A DNA stretch of 64,000 bases, from contig JAEZCE010000002.1 of NCBI GenBank assembly GCA_023429995.1, forward strand, positions 1 to 64,000. The letters run 5' to 3'. This stretch comes from Bacillota bacterium. GTDB lineage: Bacteria; Bacillota; UBA4882; UBA8346. Shown here piece by piece: positions 1 to 9,200 of this stretch. Within the stretch, counting starts at the first letter, position 1. The number at the start of each line of letters is the position of its first letter. The notes below the pieces were generated by a model. It did not search any database and was not told the origin of the DNA. It worked only from the letters and a program-made list of their open reading frames with translations. A program made the translations under genes and the position numbers.

Positions 1-2356
1 GTTTGGCGCTATCCCGCCGGATGGTCAAAACAGCCTGGCTGGTCAATCCGTTCTGGTCCTTGGCGATTACCGTCAGCTTATTGGAGCCTTCGGCCAGGGA
101 AACGGGACTGGAAGTAAAGCTTCCCGAGTCAACCGTGGCCGCTTTGCCGTTCACACTCACCGCGACCGGCGTCAGGCTGGACGCCACGCCGCTCACCGTG
201 ATCGGAGAAACGTTCACCACTTGTCCATCCGCCGGAGAAAGCACTTTCAAAGTAGGTACGCTGCTATTGCGCACCACTTTAAATTGTTTAAGGTTATAAA
301 TATTGCTGCCCAGCAGGCTTACCTTCACGGTAATCAGGTTCAACCCTTCCTGCAAAGCCACCCCTTGGGAAAAACTGAAGTTGCTGAGCTTTACCTCGGA
401 GCCGTTAATGAAAACCTTCCCGGTCAAAATGGAGGTTTTCCCGCTCACCGTGATACTGGAAGCCGTCGTATAGGTAATCCCGCTGCCGAGGTTGACCGTA
501 AACTCGGGCAGGGTCCCGATCCTCACCGTGATCCGGGCCGTCCCGGTCCGGCCTGAACTGTCAACGGCCGTCGCTTGAATCACATTATCCTCGTTGGACT
601 TAAGGCCCAGCAAACTCAAAAGGACCTTAAATCCGGTTCCGTTGGTGGGGACCTTGATGCCGTTAATGGTCAGCGCAGCATCAGGGTTGTCGATAGACCC
701 TTGCAGGGTAGCGCCCAACCATTCGCCCAATCCGAGGCAGGCCCCGTCCTGCGGTGAGCTGAAGGTAATTTGGGGCGCCCCGTCATTGATATAACTGCCG
801 TGGATGCTCAATTCAGCGGGGCCTTCGGATGTTGCCCCGGAGCTGATTTTGATCCGCCCGGCCACTCCGATGCCGCTGTAAACCAGTTCTCCCCCCACGA
901 AGTTACCGGTTGAGGAGGATGGGGAAAGCGTGAGCCATTCGCCGTTTTGATAGACCGAGACTTGGACCTGGGGATCATTGCCGAGGTAGCTAAGAACCAA
1001 CTCATCCAGGTGGTAACCCCCTCCCAGATCGATCAGGTGTTCACCGCCGCCGGATGCCGTAAGTTTCCAGCGGTCCGTCAAGGAGCTTCCGCTAAAATCC
1101 AGGCCGCTGCCGGCAGCCATCTCCAGTTTACAATCCCTGACTGTAATATCAGCGCCGTTAATCCGGATGAAATTGGCGCCCTGCCATAAAGCGTTGGGGT
1201 TAACCCCCTGCCGGTATACGGTAAAGCCCCGGACCGCCGAAGCATTCGTCAAATTCCCCATGCTTTGGCCGTTCAATTCCCAGGTTAAGGGAGCCGCCGC
1301 AGCGCCTTCCGTGACCACCTGGAGGAAAACCGGCCCGGAAACCGTACTATCGATGGTAAATGAATAATTGGCCGCAGTGTCCGCCTTCAAAAAAACCGGG
1401 CCTCGATTGCTCTCCAAATACCGGCTGCCGGAGGGTAAACTTTTTCTACCCCAGATCTCAATCTCCCGGATGCCACCCTCCTTCGGATTACTGCCGGTAA
1501 CGATCCGGATTTTGGAAGCGGCAATGGGGGCCGCCAGGTTATAACTTTTCCAGCCCGGTCCGATTTCCGTTACACTCAGATTGGTCATCCCCGGAATATC
1601 GAGCCAATTGGCATTGCTTAAATATTGCAATTTAAAACTGTTATTATCTTTCCCTTTTCCTTTCCCTGCCTCGCCGCTGCCGAAAATCTTAATCCGTTCA
1701 ATGGAGCAACTTTCCCCGAGGTCGATGACGGCCGGGTTGTTAAAAAACAGGCTGGGTAAAGGACGCCAATAACTATAGGTGTTATGGTCAAACAAATAAC
1801 TCACCGGATGCTCTATTTCCGAAGCGCCGCCGAAAGTCACCGCCGTCGGTTCCAGCCGTTCCAGACTTTGACTGCTGTTATAGCCCAGCACTTTGATTTC
1901 GCCGATGCCGCCCAGCCGGCTCAAAGCGCCGGGGTTGGTAAGCCAAATCCGGATCCGGTCGGTCGTAATCCGGTCATAACTTAAGTCCACCAAATTCCAT
2001 CCCGGACTGAAATTTTCCCCCGCCAAATCATCGGCGGCCAAAAATGAATGCCAACCGTTATCCTGCCAATATTCCACCGTTAGTTTCCCATAGCAGGGGC
2101 CATACAATTGGAGCCCGTCCACCCGCGCCGTTTCTTTGAGCTGCAAAACCGCCCAGGCCGGGCCAGGGGTCTCTTGACTGGTAACCCAGGCGGTTCCCGG
2201 ATCGCCGTCCGCCAGGAAACTAACCGGTCCGGTGGGGGCTGTATTGGAGCTCCCCAACACCTGAGTGACGGCTATTTCTCCCGTGGCCGCCCAACTGGTC
2301 GCTGCCATCAAGCCTACCATCAAAATGGTAATCAATAAGGAAACTAACTTTTTCAT
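1..2356 (-). CDS. Secreted discoidin/Ig-like domain protein (C-terminus cut by window edge)
   Basis: This ORF starts at an ATG at 2356, preceded by a strong AGGAGG site, and stays open for 785 codons to the left edge, so the C-terminus is missing. Residues 1-23 form a signal peptide (MKK start, hydrophobic core, cleavage after SWA). Residues of about 25-150 and 155-275 look like two F5/8 type C (discoidin) carbohydrate-binding folds, with phrases such as TAWVTSQ and IRIWLTNPG. A third beta-rich segment and another discoidin-like stretch follow. From about residue 500 there are Ig-like beta-sandwich repeats of the kind found in surface glycan-binding proteins (VNGKAATVDSG, GSNKLTVIAKD). No catalytic domain is visible in the part shown. 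It lies downstream of the giant repeat protein on the same strand. A role in binding external polysaccharide is inferred from domain type only. Confidence 0.85.
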   Translation of the reverse strand, partial: MKKLVSLLITILMVGLMAATSWAATGEIAVTQVLGSSNTAPTGPVSFLADGDPGTAWVTSQETPGPAWAVLQLKETARVDGLQLYGPCYGKLTVEYWQDNGWHSFLAADDLAGENFSPGWNLVDLSYDRITTDRIRIWLTNPGALSRLGGIGEIKVLGYNSSQSLERLEPTAVTFGGASEIEHPVSYLFDHNTYSYWRPLPSLFFNNPAVIDLGESCSIERIKIFGSGEAGKGKGKDNNSFKLQYLSNANWLDIPGMTNLSVTEIGPGWKSYNLAAPIAASKIRIVTGSNPKEGGIREIEIWGRKSLPSGSRYLESNRGPVFLKADTAANYSFTIDSTVSGPVFLQVVTEGAAAAPLTWELNGQSMGNLTNASAVRGFTVYRQGVNPNALWQGANFIRINGADITVRDCKLEMAAGSGLDFSGSSLTDRWKLTASGGGEHLIDLGGGYHLDELVLSYLGNDPQVQVSVYQNGEWLTLSPSSSTGNFVGGELVYSGIGVAGRIKISSGATSEGPAELSIHGSYINDGAPQITFSSPQDGACLGLGEWLGATLQGSIDNPDAALTINGIKVPTNGTGFKVLLSLLGLKSNEDNVIQATAVDSSGRTGTARITVRIGTLPEFTVNLGSGITYTTASSITVSGKTSILTGKVFINGSEVKLSNFSFSQGVALQEGLNLITVKVSLLGSNIYNLKQFKVVRNSSVPTLKVLSPADGQVVNVSPITVSGVASSLTPVAVSVNGKAATVDSGSFTSSPVSLAEGSNKLTVIAKDQNGLTSQAVLTIRRDSAK

Positions 2357-2403
2357 TGAAAAAACCTCCTGCTTGGGAATAAAGACTAAAATTCTATATA
2401 TAA

Positions 2404-2465
2404 ATTGAAGTCGGTTTCAACCGGCTTGGTTTGTCCCAGCCGTGGGATTCATCCCGCGGATTGAC
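2404..2465. repeat. REP-like palindromic repeat, type B copy 1
   Basis: This 62-bp unit is repeated without change at 2595-2656. It holds a first hairpin around GGTTTCAACC and a second hairpin CCGTGGG-ATTCAT-CCCGCGG. The second stem pairs with one conserved T-G wobble. It lies between the discoidin gene and the Y1 transposase gene. Confidence 0.8.
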
Positions 2466-2505
2466 CGGATTAACGCCATTCAAAATCATTTCATTGTCCA
2501 TCTTC

Positions 2506-2554
2506 CATCCCCGACCGCGGGGTAAAACCCCACGGCTATTTCAGTTCAACCCCC
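2506..2554. repeat. REP-like palindromic repeat, type A copy 1
   Basis: Hairpin CCGCGGGG-TAAA-ACCCCACGG at 2515-2535. Its reverse complement carries the same arms (CCGTGGG/CCCGCGG) as the second hairpin of the type B repeat, so A and B appear to be members of one family in opposite orientation. A second A copy lies at 3136-3181. Confidence 0.75.
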
Positions 2555-2594
2555 ATCACTGGGGCTTTTAAACCTTTTCTCGTTCGTAATTTTC

Positions 2595-2656
2595 ATTGAA
2601 GTCGGTTTCAACCGGCTTGGTTTGTCCCAGCCGTGGGATTCATCCCGCGGATTGAC
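2595..2656. repeat. REP-like palindromic repeat, type B copy 2
   Basis: Identical over 62 bp to the copy at 2404-2465, in the same orientation, 60 bp downstream of the transposase stop codon (on the minus strand). Perfect identity suggests recent amplification or strong constraint. Confidence 0.8.
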
Positions 2657-2715
2657 GATCATCAATATCATTCCAATGTGCATTTTCGTTGCTCTACCGT
2701 TTTTGAACATTTAAC

Positions 2716-3129
2716 TTAATCATCACTTGGTAGTTCTAATGTCAGTATTAAATCTTTTCCGATTCTATGATGTTCCTTTTGGTTCTCAATGTATCGTTTA
2801 ATGATTTTTAAAGCTGATTTGCCTACACTAAAAGCCCCATATCCATCCTGCCAATATAGTCCCGCTTCGATTTGATGATTTATAAAATATGATGTTGCTC
2901 CCTTAACCTCTGCTATAAATTCTGATAATTTGATATTGGGATTGATTGAAAGCAACATATGGATATGGTCTTCTGTATTACCGATAGCAATTAATTGCAC
3001 ATCAAACTTTTGACATTTCCCTTGAACAATATTATTTATATTGACCATTACTTTATCGCTAATCATGGGTTCACTATTCTTGGTTCGCCATATCAAATGA
3101 ATATAAATTTCATAATGTGAACGTCGCAT
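2716..3129 (-). CDS. IS200/IS605-like Y1 transposase, candidate REP-associated (RAYT)
   Basis: The 137-residue protein has the single-domain HUH fold of Y1 transposases. The metal-binding HxH is at H55-H57 (DHIHMLL) and the catalytic tyrosine is Y113 in KRYIENQKEHH, a typical IS200 context. Family members nick and join single-stranded DNA next to a hairpin, using a 5'-phosphotyrosine link. Length matches TnpA of IS200 (about 140-155). There is no adjacent tnpB. Palindromic repeats of one family lie on both sides (2506-2656 and 3136-3181), which is the arrangement of RAYT genes that mobilise REP sequences. Upstream of the ATG I see only a weak ribosome site (GGGGATGATG). Whether this is a RAYT or a plain IS200 relic cannot be settled from the sequence alone. 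Confidence 0.85.
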   Translation of the reverse strand: MRRSHYEIYIHLIWRTKNSEPMISDKVMVNINNIVQGKCQKFDVQLIAIGNTEDHIHMLLSINPNIKLSEFIAEVKGATSYFINHQIEAGLYWQDGYGAFSVGKSALKIIKRYIENQKEHHRIGKDLILTLELPSDD

Positions 3130-3135
3130 TTACAT

Positions 3136-3181
3136 CATCCCCGGCCGCGGGGTAAAACCCCACGGCTGTTAATTCAACCCC
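3136..3181. repeat. REP-like palindromic repeat, type A copy 2
   Basis: Same hairpin CCGCGGGG-TAAA-ACCCCACGG (3145-3165) with matching flanks as the copy at 2506-2554. It lies directly upstream of the Y1 transposase start and just after the stop of the giant repeat protein. Confidence 0.75.
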
Positions 3182-3209
3182 TTATGCGGGAACTCAGATT
3201 TTTAACTTT

Positions 3210-6200
3210 TCACTTATTCCCGCTATTCCCCGGTATCTGATTCACCTCATCGATGGTCAGATCGGTATCTTTTTCGCTGTAGTAATCCATCCCGTTACCT
3301 GAGAAGGTGCAGTCCTTCACGACCGGCCTGCCTCCCTCGTCTTCTTTGATACCGTACAGGGTATTATCCAGGAACGAACAACCGCCGACCGCCGGGGCGG
3401 TCCCGTAAACATGCAACCCGGCCTGATTATTTTGGAAGATACAATTACTCAAACTAGCTGTAGATCCGCTGACGACTGTCAGACCCCTCTCGGCGTCCTT
3501 CACGGTAACCCCGTCCAGAGTGGCCCGGCCTTCCAGATAAATACCCTTCCAACTGCCGGCCTGGCCGCTGGAAGAAGCGAAGGAAACCGTCCGGCCGCTG
3601 TCCGTGATATTCAAGCTTCCTTTAATATCTATGGTAAATCCGCTATCCGCTGTACCGTTCACAATCACTTGGGTTCCCGGAAGAACCGTCAAGGTAATCC
3701 CCGCCGGCACCGTGACATCCCCGTAAATATATTGGGTGCCGCTCCAGGTCTCATCGGCATACAAAGTCCCGCTGGCGGTATTGCCCACCGTGACCGTGGT
3801 GGTGGCTACCCTCACTCCCCCGTCATTGTCGGTAACCCTCAACGTTAGGGTGTAAGTTCCGGTTTTAGCGTACGAATGAGTCGCTACCACTCCGCTCAAA
3901 GCTTCTCCGCCATCCCCGGGATCCCAGAGGTAACTGACAGGGTGTCCGTCCGGATCGCTGACGGCCGCATTGAAGATCACCACCGCTCCGGATGTGGTAT
4001 TGAGGGGAGTCAGGGTGATCTGCGGCGGCGCATTGACCCGGATGGTTTGGGTCTTGGCTACCCCTATATTACCGGCCAAGTCTACCGGTTCCGCTTTCAG
4101 GGTATAGGTTTGCGGCACACTCTGATTGAATATGAAGTTATTGACACCAGCCATACCGTTTGTTGTCGAAGTCTGGGCCGTCCCGTCCGCTGCGCTGAGC
4201 GTGAGGTTAACTGTCGCCGCTTCGCTTAAGGTATATTCGATATTTACCGGCGGAGTATTCAGAACTATCGTGCTATCAGCTTTGGTGAATTCCACTACCG
4301 GTGCAATGGTATCGACCGTAATCGCCCCGCTGCATCCGGCAGCCGACCAAACGCCCGCGCCGTTGCAAGTTTGGATGGCGATCCGGAAGACTTGCCCTTC
4401 GGTGAGGTTCAAGTAAGGTAAAGTATTGTCGAACTGCTCGAGCGGCGCTTCCTGGATGCTCTGCCACTCTCCGCCCGGCGCAGCCACGATACCCATCCGG
4501 TAATGGGTGACGGCGCTTTCCGGGTCGCTGGAGGTGAACGTGATCCCGCTCACCTGGGTCTTGGAAGTGCTGTAGCTCCCCGAACCGTAGCTAATCACTG
4601 GAGTTTCCGGGGCGGTATGGTCGATCAGGATCTTTTGGCTGACTAAAGCCGTTGACCATAGACCGACGTTATCTTTAGCCCGGACCATCAGGTACACCAG
4701 GCTGTTATGAGGTACACTCGTCGTTGGAACATTGAATTCGACAGCGCCGTCGCTTCCGGCCACATCCATCCAGCCATTGCTGTAAAGGGTGGAGTTGGCC
4801 AAGGTACCGAGAGCGTACTGATAGCCAGCGATGCCCGTGAGATTATCCGAGGCGGTGGATGTAACCGTGATCTGGCTGTCACCATAGATTGGATATTTCA
4901 ATCCGCTGGCATCCATGACTGGAGCCTGACGGTCCAGGATGATGCCGGCGCTGATGCCCCATTCGCCGTTTTGGCGTCGGGAATAAGTCCCCGCCGCGTT
5001 GAGACCCCGGACCAGCAACCGGTACTTACCGTCCGGCAAGTTGGTGGCGTCTACGGCAATACTGCGGTTCAAAGCGACCTTGGTCCAACTGCTTGGAGTA
5101 TTGTTCACCTGGGCTTCCGGCGCCAGAGCGTATTCATAGGATATCACCGGCGAAGTGGAAGCTACCACATCCCAATTGAAAATTAAAGTATTGCCAGAGA
5201 CAGCGCCGTTGACATTGGTGATCTTCGGTGCACCGTTATCCAGAATAACTCCGGTACTGTAACCGGCTTGGGATAGATTGGTAGCTCCATCGGAGCAAAC
5301 AGCTTTATACACGGTAACTTGATCACTTGTAACTGTAGGGTTTACTGCAATGGTCCCCTTATCCGAAGTACTGTAATCGGTACTTTGACTGATATCCCCT
5401 TGGCTGGCATAGGTGTATTCATAAACGGTGATACCGTTTAAGTCATAGGAATTAATGGACAAGGTCAGGTTGTTGGTGTTTGTGACGTAAGTCGCTTCAT
5501 GACTTTCTCCCAGATTGATGGCTTGATTTAAGGTCACTTCGGGAATAATCGGCGCGTTTTTGTCGATGATGATCCCGTCGCTATAGCCGATACTGCTTAC
5601 ACCGGCCTGATTGGTGGCTTTCACCGCGAAACGGTAATTGACCCCATCGGTTAAGTCCGGTTGATGGGTGGAAATTTCGTTGGCCGTTCCCACATCGGTC
5701 CAAGTGGCGCTGGTAATGTCAGTCCCATAAGGGATTAAGGCCCATTGATAATTAATTGTTCCGCCATTGGCATCAAAGGGTGTCCACACCCAATTGGCTT
5801 TTAAGGGTTGTTTACCCGGATTGATATAGTCTCCTTGATCGGCGACCACCGGGGTCGGCGGAGCGGCGTTATTGATGATCACCCCGGGGGCGGCTTTTTC
5901 GCTTTCCAGTCCGGCGCCGTTGAGGACCCGGATGGTGAGATAGTAGCTCTTACCGCTGGTTAGATTGAGCCGTTTGCCGTTGACGTCCCGGGTCAAGGAA
6001 GATGAAGTTCCGTCTACTTCGACCCAACCGCCGGTCATATCGCTCTGGTAGTAACTGCTGCCCAAAGCCACCCAGGTCTTGGCGATGCCGGATTCATTGT
6101 CTGCCGCCGACAAGCTGAAGGCTAAGTTCTCACTGGTGCTGTAAGTCGGGGTGACCAGACTGTTAATGACCGGGCTGGTAGTATCAACTGTGACTCCTGA

Positions 6201-9200
6201 ACTGGTTCCGGTAAGGGAAACGCCGTCATTAAAATTAGCCTGGACCTGGAAGCAATATGTTTTGCCCGATTCTAGCTTTACGTTGCTGACTGTAACCTGG
6301 GTATCGTTGGTGATGACCCAGTCGGTTAGGGCTTGTCCATTGATATCATGAATACGGTATTGATAATTACTTACGGTTTTACTGCCGTTATATTTCCACC
6401 AGCCGGTGAGTTTATCTCCAAATCCGCTATAGGGTCCCTGATCGCTGACGAATATTTTTTCCTGACTGTTGCCGACATTCAGGGGGAGGGTGGCGGAACT
6501 CTTGAGTCCGGCTGCATTCATAGCTTCAACCGCTACACTGTAGGCGCCATCGGTCGCGGAGGGTAATTCGAACCGGAATTGGTTGCCCGATTGGACCAAC
6601 CAGCCGTCTTGATTGCCGTCAGTGGCTGTAGTGATTATGACCCCGTCGGCTGAAGCGATGGACAGGCGATATTGGACGATGGATGACTCGCTCTCGGTTG
6701 CATTCGCGGTAAAGGCCATTTGTTCACCGGAAGCCACCGTGTTTGTGGGGCCGCTGAGGGTCAAGTTCTGCGGCGCAGTGTTATCATAAATGAATTTTTC
6801 ACTTTTAACTTCCGTAACCAGGCCCGCTTTATTGGTGACTTTGGCTGCCACTTGATAGCTGGTCCCGGGTGTGAAAGCAGCCGCTTTGACATTATCCCAG
6901 CTTCCCCAGTTGGAAACGGTTTCACCGCTTACCGAGTTAATTATTGCAAACAAAATACTGGCGATGCCGCTTTGGTCGTCTTTGGCATTGCAAGTTGCTG
7001 TCAAACTCTTGCTGTCGGCTAAATATAGGCTGCTGCCGTAACGACTCAGTCCGGTGAGAGCGAGCGTTGCCTCAGGGGCAGAGGTATCCAGTTTGATCGG
7101 TCCGAAATATTGAACTGCGGATCGGTTACCGGCTGCATCTTCGATGGCCAGAGCCAAATAGTATTCACTACCGTTATTTCCGGTAAGGTTGATGGTTTGA
7201 GTGAAATGTTGCATATTGGGACTTAAAGCAATGATTTGTCCCGTCCCCAGCTCTGCGTTTTGATCCTTAAGAATCCAGTAACGCATCATACTAAGACCGG
7301 ATTGGACAGCACCGTCTGGATCACTTCCATTAAAGCTGACGGGTAATTGGCCGCTGGATAAATAGCTGCTACCGTCCCGGTCCAGTGCTAATTGGGTGTT
7401 GGATAGCATAGGCAGGCTCTGATCAACTTTTAAGTTGTTAACTTCCAGGGGTGTACTGTTACCGGCTTTATCGAAGGCAATGAAGTGCAGGTGATAGTTT
7501 CCTTCGGTCAGCGCCATCACTCCACTCAGACTGCCGCCGTTATCAGTCATCTGAATCAGACCACTGTCGATGGTTGTATTATCCGCGACTGAGATTTTGG
7601 TATAGCTGACTTTATCCATCCCGCTTAAAGCATCACGGGTGGTGATGGTTAACTGGTTTTGATTGGTATAGGGATAACGGGCCGCTTCCACATTCAAGGC
7701 CGGGGCTACGGTATCGACGGTAAAAGTCCCGGGAATTGCATTTTTGGTGGTATTGTATCCATCATAGGCTTCGATGTACCAGTTATAGGTCTGGCCATGG
7801 ATGAGTCCGTCGATTACATACCCGCTGGTGACGTTGAGATATTCTTGATATTCTTGATCGCCGGTCGCCTTCAGGTATAGATTATAGATTATGTTATCGC
7901 CATCCACATCGCTGGAGGGAGTATATGTAAAGGCTACTTTACCCTGGGCAAAGCTGAGCGGTGATTTTAATTCCGCCACTGTTGCCGGAGTATTCGGAAC
8001 CTGCCGGGTGAAGATGGGTCCCTCGGTGCGGTCGCCGGAATTGTTTAAGGCGACCAAACGGTAAGAGTAGCTGCCGTGAGCAACCAGTCCACTATGGGTA
8101 AATATACCGGATAGGGGCGTCAGAGTGGCTAAGACGGTGAATGTGTTGGTATGGGTATCCTGGGCGCCGTATTCCAGGATATATTGAACAGCTCCGGTAT
8201 TGACTGTGTCCGATACCTGCCAGCTGAGATAAAATTGTTGGGATGAGCTAGCATACCCTCCGTCCAGGTTTTGCAAACTGCCCAGGGCGGCTTTGGTGTA
8301 TGCGCTATAGGTGACGGGAGCTGATTGGTTGCCGGCTTTATCGACGGAGGAAATGGTCAGAGCCACCGGCAAGTTCGGACCAAAGCTGCCGACAGCAACA
8401 GCCAGGGTGCCTGTGGCAATGGTACCATTATTCACCGGAGTGACGGAGTAACTTTGAATGGTTCCGTCGGGCAAGGTATATTGGCCCTGGAACTTGGCTA
8501 CATCCCCATTGGTGTTATCGGCTTGCCAGCTAAAGTTGATCTGGCCGGCCGTGGTGGTATGGCTGAGCTGGCTCTGGTCCGGAGCCGGCGGGAGTGTGGT
8601 GTCCAGCAGGACTTGATAAGTGACTAACGTGGTATTGCCGGCATTGTCGACCACTTCCATGGTGACGGTCTTTTGGCCATCGACGGCTACCAAGTTCCAG
8701 TTAATATTTTCCGGAAGTTTCCAGGCATTTTTATCGGGTCCGCTTTCATGAATGATTTTATGGACAGCATCAGCCGGTGGATTGGTACTATCCCCATTCC
8801 AAAAGTAGAGCTCTTTAATTCCCGATCCGGCATCGTATAAAGTAATGTCGGATAATTTGACTTGAAGGGTATTGGTTGGATTATTGCCGTTGTCATAAAC
8901 CGTACTACCGGATAACGCTTGAATCCGAAATGAATTGCTGCCTTGGGGCGGAGCCGTATTATCAACTGTAAACGAGCAATCATCGGTGAGCTGAGGTTCC
9001 GTATCGTCGCCCTCATAAATTTCAAGCCACCATTGATATTTGCCTTCACTTAAGCTGCTAAGGGTAACGGAATTTGTATCAAACGGGCTGTATTGAGTAG
9101 CGGACGCCGTATATCCCACTCTGAATTTAAGTGGCGTGCCCTCATCGGAAGTAATCCCGAATTTTACTGTAGATCCTGTATAGGAACCATCAGCCGGACC

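Noticed and set aside
2404..3181. CRISPR array from the spaced repeats
   Set aside because: Only two identical units with 129 bp between them, palindromic and mixed orientation; no cas gene.
3411..5186. Several plus-strand ORFs of 70-160 codons
   Set aside because: All lie inside the giant minus-strand gene, which reads as a continuous, repeat-rich protein; none has a ribosome site or recognisable domain.
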